From CAZLBC01 sp964557575 (GTDB lineage Bacteria > Planctomycetota > Phycisphaerae > SM23-33), in assembly GCA_964557575.1 (NCBI GenBank), contig CAZLBC010000031.1, positions 1 to 47,586 on the forward strand: a stretch of DNA of 47,586 bases, written 5' to 3'. The notes under the pieces are model-generated. The model did not search any database. It was not told the origin of the DNA and worked only from the letters and a program-made list of their open reading frames with translations. Shown one piece after another: positions 35,442 through 43,459 of the stretch (position 1 is its first letter; the number at the start of each line of letters is the position of its first letter). A program made the position numbers and the translations under genes.

Positions 35442-36764
35442 ATGCGGGTAACGATAGCCGGTGCCGGGTATGTCGGGCTGGTGGCCGGGGCGTGCTACTC
35501 GAGCACGGGAAACCACGTGACCATGGTGGATCCCGACACCCGGAAGATAGAAACGCTGAAGAACGGCGGCATTCCCATCTATGAACCGGGACTCGAGGAC
35601 CTCCTGGCCGAAAACACGGCCGCGGGGCGGATTGCCTTCTCCTGCGATTACGGGTCGGCCGCAGAGGCCGACGTCATCGGCATCGCCGTCGGCACCCCGT
35701 CGCGAGAGGACGGATCCGCGGACCTGTCCTTCATGGAAGAGGCGGCCCGGCAGATCGGCCGGGCCATCCGCGATTACACGGTGATCGTCACCAAGAGTAC
35801 CGTGCCGGTCGGAACCCACCGGCGGATAACCGACATTATCCGCGGCGAAACCGACTGCGCGTTCGACTACGTCAGCAACCCCGAGTTTCTCAAGGAAGGC
35901 TCCGCCGTCAACGACTTCCTCTATCCCCAGCGGGTGGTCATCGGGACCGACAGCGAAACGGCCCGGGATACGATGACCCACCTGTACGGCCCCTTCATGC
36001 GACGGGGACAGCGCATCCTCTTCATGGACCCGGCCAGCGCCGAAATGACCAAGTACGCCTGCAACGCGATGCTGGCGGTGCGCATCAGTTTCATGAACGA
36101 GATGGCCCGCCTCGCCGACGCCACCGGCGCGGACATACAGCAGGTCCGCATGGGCATGGGATCCGACAGCAGGATCGGGCAGGCCTTCCTGTTCCCCGGC
36201 ATCGGCTTCGGCGGCTCCTGCTTCCCCAAGGACGTCAGGGCCCTGATACACACGGCCGAGCAGGCGAGCACCGACATGGGAATCGTCCGCGCCGCGCGGG
36301 CGGCCAACGACCTGCAGCCGGATTACTTTTTCCAGAAGATCTCACGCTACTTCGACGGCGACCTTGCCGGCACGCGCATAGCCGTCTGGGGCCTGGCCTT
36401 CAAGCCCAACACCGACGATATGCGCGAGGCCCCGTCGCTGAAGCTGATCGACCGGCTGCACAGCGCCGGGGCCGAGGTGGCCGCCTACGATCCCCAGGCG
36501 GCCGACCGTGCGCGGCAGGTCGCGGGCGACGCGATCGCCGTCGCCGACGACCCCTACGCAATACTGGCGGGCGCCGACGGGCTGGCGATCTGCACGGAAT
36601 GGATGGAGTTCCGGACGCCCGATTTCAAGCGGATAGCGGCCGAACTGAAACGCCCCGTTATTTTCGATGGCCGGAACCTGTACGATCCGAAACACGTCGC
36701 CGTTCGGGGAATCGACTATATTTGCATAGGAAGACCGGTCGTTGCAGGCCGGAAAGAAGTATAA
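35442..36764 (+). CDS. ugd: UDP-glucose 6-dehydrogenase
   Basis: This 440-residue UDP-glucose/GDP-mannose dehydrogenase has GAGYVGLVAGACYSS (NAD site), FVSNPEFLKEGSAVNDF-type residues, the catalytic Cys in GFGGSCFPKDV and LAFKPNTDDMREAPS. It oxidises UDP-glucose to UDP-glucuronate in two steps. The ribosome site AGGAGAAC precedes the ATG. The next gene, a UDP-glucuronate-epimerase-like SDR, begins 44 bp later, so the pair would make UDP-glucuronate and UDP-galacturonate for cell-surface glycans. Confidence 0.96.
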   Translation: MRVTIAGAGYVGLVAGACYSSTGNHVTMVDPDTRKIETLKNGGIPIYEPGLEDLLAENTAAGRIAFSCDYGSAAEADVIGIAVGTPSREDGSADLSFMEEAARQIGRAIRDYTVIVTKSTVPVGTHRRITDIIRGETDCAFDYVSNPEFLKEGSAVNDFLYPQRVVIGTDSETARDTMTHLYGPFMRRGQRILFMDPASAEMTKYACNAMLAVRISFMNEMARLADATGADIQQVRMGMGSDSRIGQAFLFPGIGFGGSCFPKDVRALIHTAEQASTDMGIVRAARAANDLQPDYFFQKISRYFDGDLAGTRIAVWGLAFKPNTDDMREAPSLKLIDRLHSAGAEVAAYDPQAADRARQVAGDAIAVADDPYAILAGADGLAICTEWMEFRTPDFKRIAAELKRPVIFDGRNLYDPKHVAVRGIDYICIGRPVVAGRKEV

Positions 36765-36808
36765 TTACCATGGGGACGGACAGAAACCACGTCAGGAGAC
36801 ACGCGAAC

Positions 36809-37762
36809 ATGCATATTCTGGTTACGGGAGCCGCCGGGTTCATCGGTTCGCATCTCTGCGAGGCACTCCTCGATCGCGGTGACCGGGTGACGGGCATAGA
36901 CAACTTCGATCCGTTTTACGACCACCGGACAAAGGAAAAGAACCTTTCGGGGTTCCTCCACCACGAGAAGTTCCGTTTTTTCCAGACGGACATCCGGGTG
37001 ACGGACGAACTCGACGGCGTGTGGAACAACGAGTGCCGCGACGTCGGCGCCGTGGTGCACCTCGCCGCGCGGGCCGGTGTCAGGCCGAGCATCGAGGATC
37101 CGGCGGGCTACGAGCGTACCAACGTGGCCGGAACACTGAATGTCCTTCAGTGCGTGGCCGGGCGGGACGCCAAACCGAAATTCATATTCGCCTCTTCATC
37201 GAGCGTCTACGGCGACAACGCGCCGCTCCCCTTCTGCGAAACCGACCGGACCGACAGTCCGGTCAGTCCCTACGCGGCCACCAAGAAGGCCGGCGAGGTC
37301 CTGTGCCGCGTCTATGCCCACCTCCACGGGATCGACACGTTTGTCCTGCGGCTCTTTACCGTGTTCGGACCGCGGCAGCGACCCGACCTGGCGATACACA
37401 AGCTCGCCCGGGCGGTCATGGCGGGCGAACCGGTAGAGATGTACGGCGACGGGACGAGCTGCCGCGATTACACCCACGTCAGTGATATCACTGCCGGCAT
37501 CATTTCGGCGGTCGACCGCTGCGCGGGGTACGAGATTATCAACCTCGGCCGCGCGGACACGGTCATGCTGCGGAACATGATCGGCGCGATAGAGAACGTC
37601 GTCGGCACAAAGGCCGCGGTCATACCGTGCGACTGCCGGCCGGGCGACGTGCAGCGGACCTGCGCGGACATCTCAAAGGCCCGGCGGCTGCTCGATTACG
37701 ATCCCGGGGTGAAATTCATGGAGGGACTCAGGGATTTCATCGCATGGCTCCGGAAGAACTAG
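36809..37762 (+). CDS. NAD-dependent nucleotide-sugar epimerase (UDP-glucuronate 4-epimerase-like)
   Basis: This 317-residue extended SDR has TGAAGFIGSHLCEALL, the acidic residue in GIDNFDPFYD, the serine motif ASSSSVYGDN and the catalytic SPYAATKKAGE (Y-x3-K). DNFDPFYDHRTKEKNL is characteristic of UDP-glucuronate 4-epimerases. The start MHILVTGAAG at 36809 was chosen for the AGGAG at 36794; upstream frames run inside the ugd gene. Adjacent to ugd, this supports UDP-glucuronate to UDP-galacturonate conversion for surface polysaccharide. Confidence 0.92.
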   Translation: MHILVTGAAGFIGSHLCEALLDRGDRVTGIDNFDPFYDHRTKEKNLSGFLHHEKFRFFQTDIRVTDELDGVWNNECRDVGAVVHLAARAGVRPSIEDPAGYERTNVAGTLNVLQCVAGRDAKPKFIFASSSSVYGDNAPLPFCETDRTDSPVSPYAATKKAGEVLCRVYAHLHGIDTFVLRLFTVFGPRQRPDLAIHKLARAVMAGEPVEMYGDGTSCRDYTHVSDITAGIISAVDRCAGYEIINLGRADTVMLRNMIGAIENVVGTKAAVIPCDCRPGDVQRTCADISKARRLLDYDPGVKFMEGLRDFIAWLRKN

Positions 37763-37772
37763 CCCTGTTCTC

Positions 37773-38915
37773 ATGCCCCACGAAGAAATAGACCCGCGCC
37801 GCATCGAGACCCGGCCCCTCTCGGAGAGAGAGGACCTGATCGATATCCGCACCGCGGCGGCCGACCCGGACGCCCCGCCGCCCGACGCCGGCGATCTCCG
37901 CGGCGCAATCGAACGCATGGCCGAGGCAATCGCCGTCGCCCGGCGCCGCGGCGCCGCCGTCATACTCGCCTACGGCGCCCATCTCGTCAAGAACGGCGGC
38001 GGCCCCGTCGTCAACCGCCTTGTCGCGGGCGGCTGGCTGACCCATCTCGCCACCCACGGGGCGGGGATCATACACGACTGGGAATTCGCCTACCGCGGGA
38101 CCAGCAGCGAATCGGTCGCCGAAAACGCCCCCGCCGGCCGGTTCGGCCACTGGGAGGAAACCGGCCGGACGATCAACCTGGCGGTCGCGGCGGGCGCGGC
38201 CCGGGGCGTGGGTTTCGGCGAATCGATGGGGCGGGCGATCACCGGGGACGGCGTGGAACTCCCCGACCCCGGCGAGCTGGCCCGGCTGGTCGCCGAGAAT
38301 CCCTCCCATCCCCTCACCGGCGCCCGGGCGGACCTGCTCGAGATGATGACGCGGTTCGGGCTCGCCGCCGGCAGGCACGAGATCGCGCATTCTTTCAAGG
38401 ACTTCTCCATACCCGCCGCCTGCTACAGGCGCGGCGTACCCCTGACCGTCCACCCCGGTATCGGCTACGACATCTACAATGTCCATCCCTTCTTCTGCGG
38501 CGCGGCCGTCGGTCGGGCCGCGGCGACCGACCTGCGGATACTGACCCGCGCCGTCCGGGACCTGGCGGGGGGCGTCTACCTCTCGGTCGGCTCGGCCGTC
38601 ATGAGCCCCCAGGTCTTCGAAAAGACCTTCTCGGCCGCGAACAACCTCCGCCGCGGCGACGGCCTGCCGCTGATTGCCGACCACGCGGTGTTCGTCGTCG
38701 ACATCCACGACGGGGGCGGCTGGGACTGGTCGGCCGGCGAGCCCCCAAAGGACAACCCCGCCTACTACCTGCGGTTCTGCAAGAGCTTCTTCCGGCTCGG
38801 GGCGTCGACCCGTTACGTCCGGGGCGACAACGTCACCGTGCTCCACAACCTCCTGGCCCTGCTCGAACGCGGCGCGCCGCCCGCCGATACCGACGCAAAC
38901 GCACATTCCCGGTGA
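37773..38915 (+). CDS. Conserved protein, possible distant deoxyhypusine synthase-like fold
   Basis: This 380-residue protein has no confident family name. Its layout recalls deoxyhypusine synthase: LAYGAHLVKNGGGPVVNRLVAGGWLTHLATHGAGIIHD, then RRGVPLTVHPGIGYDI, then SAVMSPQVFEKTFSAANNL and ADHAVFVVDIHDGG match corresponding stretches of that NAD-using enzyme in order and spacing. The catalytic lysine site (KHH in DHS) appears absent. It lies in a sugar-nucleotide block, 10 bp after the epimerase and 4 bp before a phosphomannose-isomerase-like gene, so a role in a modified sugar or NAD-dependent step is more likely than eIF5A modification. The fold assignment is inference. Confidence 0.6.
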   Translation: MPHEEIDPRRIETRPLSEREDLIDIRTAAADPDAPPPDAGDLRGAIERMAEAIAVARRRGAAVILAYGAHLVKNGGGPVVNRLVAGGWLTHLATHGAGIIHDWEFAYRGTSSESVAENAPAGRFGHWEETGRTINLAVAAGAARGVGFGESMGRAITGDGVELPDPGELARLVAENPSHPLTGARADLLEMMTRFGLAAGRHEIAHSFKDFSIPAACYRRGVPLTVHPGIGYDIYNVHPFFCGAAVGRAAATDLRILTRAVRDLAGGVYLSVGSAVMSPQVFEKTFSAANNLRRGDGLPLIADHAVFVVDIHDGGGWDWSAGEPPKDNPAYYLRFCKSFFRLGASTRYVRGDNVTVLHNLLALLERGAPPADTDANAHSR

Positions 38916-38919
38916 GGAC

Positions 38920-39855
38920 GTGAACCCGGCGGACCCCATATTCTTCATGCCCGCCCGGGTCCGCGGACGGATGCCCGGCGGGCGGCTCCTCGACCGGTTT
39001 CACGGCACCGACGGCACGACCGACGGCGCGTATTCCGAGGAGTGGATCGCATCCACGGCCGCTGCAGGCGATCCGGAAGACGCCGACGCCGGCCTGTCGC
39101 GAATCCGGGACGCGGATGATCTCCCCGGTCCCCTGTTCGCCGACGTCGCGCAATCCGCCGGCGACGTCCTGTTCGGCGCCCCGCACCACGCGCGGTTCGG
39201 ACCGCACACGGGCCTGGACTGCCGATTTATCGACTGCGCGGACACCGGCCCGCCGGTGTGCAGGCCGGCGGGACCGACCTGCCTGTGCGTCATCGGCACC
39301 CGTGACGACACGGGCCGTGAACCGGCGCTGCTCGTCGGGGACGCCGGGACGCCGGAACCGCGCCGCCCGGCGCGTATCGTCGTCGCGCCGGGGCAGATCT
39401 TCTACCTGCCGCCGGGAACGCCGTACCGGGCGGGGGCGGGGATGCTCGTCCTCCAGGTCGCCGCCGCCGGGGACTCACTCGAGGAACGGCCTTTTTCCGA
39501 GGAACCGCCCGGCACCGAACCGCCGCGCACCGAAGAGGTCCGTCACCGGATACGCCCCCGCGAAGTCGTCGCCCTGCGCACCGATGCGGGGGTGCTGAGC
39601 GAATCCGTGACCACGGATTTTCCCATGCCGTTCAGCCTCTGCAGGGCTGAGATCCGGGGAGAAATGGACATTCTCCAGGAAGAGGGGTTTTCCATCATCA
39701 TCTGCGCCGCCGGCGCCGGCAGGATAACCTGGGCCGGCGGGCAGCGCGCGATAACGGCCGGCGAGTATTTCCTCCAGCCCTGGGCACTTCCCTGGATCAC
39801 CTTCACCGCCGAAGAGACCATCTGCCTGATCATCGCCCGGCCGGCGGGCAAATGA
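38920..39855 (+). CDS. Class I mannose-6-phosphate isomerase-like cupin protein, zinc site degenerate
   Basis: This 311-residue protein uses a GTG start with GAGG just before it, 4 bp after the preceding stop. GAYSEEWIASTAAA and the C-terminal cupin (ITAGEYFLQPWALPW) resemble bacterial class I phosphomannose isomerase-like proteins, but the zinc-binding QxHP motif and the following Glu/His are not visible. It ends GRITWAGGQRAI to IIARPAGK. It may be a non-enzymatic cupin or use another sugar phosphate. It lies in the glycan block directly upstream of a MITE-like insertion. Confidence 0.7.
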   Translation: MNPADPIFFMPARVRGRMPGGRLLDRFHGTDGTTDGAYSEEWIASTAAAGDPEDADAGLSRIRDADDLPGPLFADVAQSAGDVLFGAPHHARFGPHTGLDCRFIDCADTGPPVCRPAGPTCLCVIGTRDDTGREPALLVGDAGTPEPRRPARIVVAPGQIFYLPPGTPYRAGAGMLVLQVAAAGDSLEERPFSEEPPGTEPPRTEEVRHRIRPREVVALRTDAGVLSESVTTDFPMPFSLCRAEIRGEMDILQEEGFSIIICAAGAGRITWAGGQRAITAGEYFLQPWALPWITFTAEETICLIIARPAGK

Positions 39856-39894
39856 CACCGGTTCGGGGCTTGAAATGACGCCCGAAAATGTCTA

Positions 39895-40057
39895 GAGCTG
39901 GTTTCATAACTTGCTTTGGTAGCGAAAGCGAGGTATTTTGTCGATCTGGCAAGGAACGGAAACGACGACATATTAAGGAAATATGTCGAGTTTTCGTGAC
40001 GCCGCCAGACGGCAAAAGAGCCGCTTGTAGTCCAAATTGAAGTTATGAAACCAGCTC
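39895..40057. mobile_element. 163-bp MITE-like element with 17-bp perfect terminal inverted repeats
   Basis: GAGCTGGTTTCATAACT (39895-39911) is the exact reverse complement of AGTTATGAAACCAGCTC (40041-40057). A TA dinucleotide flanks each side (39893-39894 and 40058-40059) as a target duplication. The interior carries no transposase. TIR sequence and TA target resemble IS5-group elements (IS427 type), from memory. It is AT-richer than its surroundings and lies between the isomerase-like gene and the glycosyltransferase. Confidence 0.85.
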
Positions 40058-40071
40058 TATGTTCATCCACG

Positions 40072-40170
40072 ATGGCACGCCACTACGACAGCGACATTGA
40101 CGGGTTCGACCGAAAGTACGAGCAACTCATCGTCAGGGACCGCAACACGTACGCCAGGAGGAAAGGCTGA
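40072..40170 (+). CDS. Possible 32-residue ORF (or remnant) beside the MITE
   Basis: ATG at 40072 opens a 32-codon frame, MARHYDSDIDGFDRKYEQLI..., ending at TGA 40168-40170. Its composition is protein-like (charged, amphipathic), and it ends 33 bp before the glycosyltransferase ATG. There is no clear ribosome site. It begins 14 bp after the MITE and could be the tail of a gene disrupted by the insertion. Confidence 0.3.
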   Translation: MARHYDSDIDGFDRKYEQLIVRDRNTYARRKG

Positions 40171-40203
40171 CCGCCGGCCGGCGGCGCAGCGGAGGATACG
40201 CCC

Positions 40204-40998
40204 ATGCCCGCGGAACCCCGCGTTTCACTGTTGATGCCGTGTTACAACAGCGAGCAATACATCGCCGAGGCCATAGACAGCGCCCTGGCCCAGACGATGC
40301 CCGACTTTGAACTCCTGGTCAGGGACGACGGATCCGACGACGACACGGTGGCGATCGCAAGGGACTACGCCGCCCGGGACCCGCGGGTGCGGCTGTTCCA
40401 GGGCGAGCACCGCGGCCCCGGCCCCGCCACGAAGGAACTGGCCGAATTGAGCCGCGGGAAGTACGTCGGCCTCATCGACAGCGACGACATACTCATGCCC
40501 GGCGCCCTGGCGGCGACCGCGGCGGTGCTGGATACGGACCCCGCGGCGGGGATGGTCTATACCGATTACTGGGACATGAGCGCGGACGGCTCGAAACTGA
40601 TCTACGGCAACCGCTGCAAGATCCCCTACTCCCCCGAGCGGCTACTGGTCGACCTGATGACTTTCCACTTCCGGCTCATCCGCCGGTCGGTCATCCTCGA
40701 ACCGGGCCTGATCAGCACCGATTTCCCGGCCGCCTGGGATTACGACATGTGCCTGAAGATCTCCGAGCGGCACACTATCGTCCACCTTCCCGAGCCGCTC
40801 TACAAGTACCGGATACGCAGGGGTTCCATCTCCACCGGCAATCGATACCAGCAGATCATGAATTCGAAAACGGCGGTCCGGCGGGCCCTCGAACGCCGCG
40901 GCATGGCCGACAAGTACCAGGTGGAAGTCGAAATCATCTCGCGCTTCACCATCGTTGAAAAGGCAGGCACGCCGGCGGCCAGCGACAACAACATATAG
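40204..40998 (+). CDS. Glycosyltransferase family 2
   Basis: This 264-residue GT-A fold enzyme begins with PRVSLLMPCYNSEQYIAEAID. It has the nucleotide-sugar binding DDGSDDDT and the metal motif GLIDSDDILMPGAL (DxD), then WDYDMCLKISE. It would transfer a sugar from a nucleotide donor to a glycan or lipid at the cytoplasmic face. GGAGG lies about 10 bp before the ATG. Placement after ugd, epimerase and the isomerase-like gene suggests surface polysaccharide assembly, but the MITE separates it from them. Confidence 0.9.
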   Translation: MPAEPRVSLLMPCYNSEQYIAEAIDSALAQTMPDFELLVRDDGSDDDTVAIARDYAARDPRVRLFQGEHRGPGPATKELAELSRGKYVGLIDSDDILMPGALAATAAVLDTDPAAGMVYTDYWDMSADGSKLIYGNRCKIPYSPERLLVDLMTFHFRLIRRSVILEPGLISTDFPAAWDYDMCLKISERHTIVHLPEPLYKYRIRRGSISTGNRYQQIMNSKTAVRRALERRGMADKYQVEVEIISRFTIVEKAGTPAASDNNI

Positions 40999-41143
40999 CT
41001 TTCACCTGCACTGTGCAACTCCGCAGTTCCCGGCAGTTAACTGTATTTCGTTTCGTGATACCGCGCGCAGCATGACGGCCGCACGGGTATAATGAAGCAA
41101 ATATCTGCACGCGTGACCGATACGCGACAGAGGAGGTGCCGAC

Positions 41144-41758
41144 TTGACACAATCAGCGCAACAATCGACCCGGCCGCCCGTGGATCCCGCGCGGCGGGCA
41201 CTGCTGCGGGCGGGCGCCTGCGGCCTGGGCGGATCCCTGGCGGCGGGAAGTGTTTCGGCACCCGCCGCAACCGATGAGCGGTTCACGCCGTTCGACAAAC
41301 ACACCCGGATCACGGTCGGCAATCAGGGCGGCCGGATGCTGGAAAAGGCGTATGAACTCGGGCATCGATTCGAGGCGACACACAAGGGCTGCTGCCGCTG
41401 CACGGTGGCGGCCCTCCAGAAGGCCCTCGACTTCGTGCCCGACGACCCCGGCCTGTTTCGCACCGCCACCTGCCTGGACGGCGGCGCGACGGCGACCGGC
41501 GTACACAGTTGCGGCGGTTTCACCGGCTCGGGCATCGTCATCGGGTATCTCTGCGGCGGGGAACGCTTCGCGAGCGCCGCCCTGGCCCACACGCTGGTGC
41601 GGAAGGTGGCGAAAACATTCCAGGACGAATACGGCAGCGTCCTGTGCAGGGACGTCCGCAAAAAGGGCGGCGGCTGTCCGAAGGTCGTGGGTCGGGCCGC
41701 CCGCCGGGCCGCGGCGATTCTGCTCGAACAGTTTACCGACTACCGGCCGGACGGGTAA
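41144..41758 (+). CDS. C_GCAxxG_C_C family redox-type protein with Tat signal
   Basis: This 204-residue protein has a twin-arginine signal (PARRALLRAGACGLGGSLAAG, cleaved near VSAPAAT). It has the conserved cysteines of the C_GCAxxG_C_C (TIGR01909) family: CCRCTVAALQK, CLDGGATATGVHSCGGFTGSG and CRDVRKKGGGCPKV. Such proteins are putative redox or metal-binding factors of unknown chemistry. The start is TTG at 41144, supported by a strong AGGAGGT seven bases upstream (41131-41137). Export folded implies a bound cofactor. No partner gene is adjacent. Confidence 0.85.
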   Translation: MTQSAQQSTRPPVDPARRALLRAGACGLGGSLAAGSVSAPAATDERFTPFDKHTRITVGNQGGRMLEKAYELGHRFEATHKGCCRCTVAALQKALDFVPDDPGLFRTATCLDGGATATGVHSCGGFTGSGIVIGYLCGGERFASAALAHTLVRKVAKTFQDEYGSVLCRDVRKKGGGCPKVVGRAARRAAAILLEQFTDYRPDG

Positions 41759-41996
41759 CGGCGCCGTCCGGTGTCATGGACACCCTCTCGGCGTCGGGGC
41801 GATTTGCCGAATAAATCAGTGCACGATTCATCCACAGCCCAATCACCGCGGGATTGGCAACACAGAAGGTATTCTCGCCGCGTCGTCATTACAAAGACAG
41901 AAAAGAAGGAACAGATAGTCGACCCGGACGCTGCATGACCGCGGCCCTCCTCCGGGCCGACAGGTATGACAATGGTATGCACTCACACTCCCGGAA

Positions 41997-42459
41997 CTAT
42001 TGATCTCTCTCCAGTGTATCAGCGACATGCCAATAATAAAATGCCTCCGGACTGATGGCTTTCAAACGATTCAGTACAGGCCACTTCCTGATTTCTTCAT
42101 CGCGAAGTCCCGCACTGTCGGCCGGATCGAAAAGGATGTCGCCGATATCCTCGATGACCGATTCCCGCTTCAGTGCGGCCGCAAGGCATGCGGCCTATCT
42201 TCTCAAGGAGTGGTTCATACCTGGCTGCGGCCGTCGTACTGACAATATCAATATCGATCGAAAGGCGACGAACGTTGTCAAGCAGCAGGATAAGACTCGT
42301 TCCCCCTTTGAAAATAAATCTGAACCATTCCGTGTCCGATAATCGCCCGAGCAACTGCAGGGCGTGGATACACTTTTCGAGGAGACCGGGATCCGCTACT
42401 TCCAGAATCGCCCTGTTGGTATCTATCCAGCCTTTTGAAAAGCACTTGTGATGAACCAT
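41997..42459 (-). pseudogene. Decayed AbiEii-type nucleotidyltransferase toxin
   Basis: The first frame (42459 down to 42097) begins MVHHKCFSKGW and holds the nucleotidyltransferase motifs FIFKGGTSLILLL and RRLSIDIDIVS of AbiEii/AbiGii toxins. Near 42180-42200 the coding signal moves to the +1 frame, which stays open to a stop at 41997-41999 and reads AALKRESVIEDIGDIL through ISPEAFYYWHVADTLERDQ, clearly protein-like. The joined length (about 160 residues) is much shorter than typical AbiEii (over 250), so an internal deletion plus a frameshift is likely. The upstream AbiEi-like antitoxin gene is intact. Confidence 0.75.
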
Positions 42460-42500
42460 GCGTCGACCCCTTTACCGGCCCGGCAGGCAACGGGAATCTA

Positions 42501-43247
42501 TTAACCACACTTTGGCGCCACAGTGGCGATAATAGATTCCGTATCACAAAACAAATCTCTCCAATCCGCTTTCCGGCGCTTGGCATACCGTATCAGTTTC
42601 GAGATTTCGATGCGCCGGGACGTAACCACCCGCTGAACCATCATCCGGTATTCCCCGATATCCATCAACGGTAACGAATCCAGTTCGACACGGAGATCCA
42701 CGAGTATGTTCTCAATCCCGGCCACGTGACCCTCAAGGCGAGTATCCCTGAGAGCAGGCCGGATGATTACTGTGTTCTCACCGACAACAAAGCTCTTCCG
42801 CGATTCGCGCCTGGTCGGGTTCAGATAAGCATCGTGACCAGCGCTTCGCAGAAAATCAAAAACACTCGGCATCAGGTCTCTGTCCACGTGTACAAAGGTA
42901 ACGAACGACCCGAGAAGATGGTGCAGGTACGCGTTGATCTGCCGGGTGCTCCAGCAGGAGAAATCAAGAAACGGGAATTGCTTTCCCAGGCGCCCGATGA
43001 TTTTCGCAACCGGGCCCGGAGACAGATTGAATGTGTGCTCGAGCGTCGAGTACCAGCCGCGCCCGGCGCTGTACATCAGCGACTTCCGTGCACATTCGTA
43101 ACAGTAACGATTCAGTGTCTCCCGTTTGACCCGAACACCCTCGTCCGCGAGGGAGCCCCGTATGGTGAGAACATCAAAATACAGGGCGCGCCGACGCAGC
43201 GCGGGAATCACCGTTTCACGAAGTATCGCTTTCGCACTTTTGATCAC
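42501..43247 (-). CDS. AbiEi-like antitoxin / DUF6577 family protein
   Basis: This 248-residue protein has an N-terminal winged-helix region (DVLTIRGSLADEGVRVKRETLNRYCYECARKSLMYSAGRGWYSTLE) and a C-terminal domain that resembles AbiEi-type type IV antitoxins, which act as repressors and silence the toxin. It lies 41 bp upstream of the AbiEii-like toxin remnant. GC is lower than in flanking genes, consistent with a mobile defence locus. With the toxin gene broken, it may now be free to act only as a repressor. Confidence 0.72.
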   Translation of the reverse strand: MIKSAKAILRETVIPALRRRALYFDVLTIRGSLADEGVRVKRETLNRYCYECARKSLMYSAGRGWYSTLEHTFNLSPGPVAKIIGRLGKQFPFLDFSCWSTRQINAYLHHLLGSFVTFVHVDRDLMPSVFDFLRSAGHDAYLNPTRRESRKSFVVGENTVIIRPALRDTRLEGHVAGIENILVDLRVELDSLPLMDIGEYRMMVQRVVTSRRIEISKLIRYAKRRKADWRDLFCDTESIIATVAPKCG

Positions 43248-43459
43248 ACGGCTCCTTTCGCCGAAATGAATATATCATATCACCGTATGTCCGTGCACGC
43301 CGCGTTTTCTCCAGCGACAGGTTGCTCGAAGTTTCAGGCGCGATCATCCCCCGCTTCATTATCATTAAAAAGGCAAAACAGGATAACTGAAACGAAACGA
43401 AACGGGTTAAGCAGCATCTGCCCGCCCCGCCGACAACGCCCCGACACCCGCCCCGCTCA

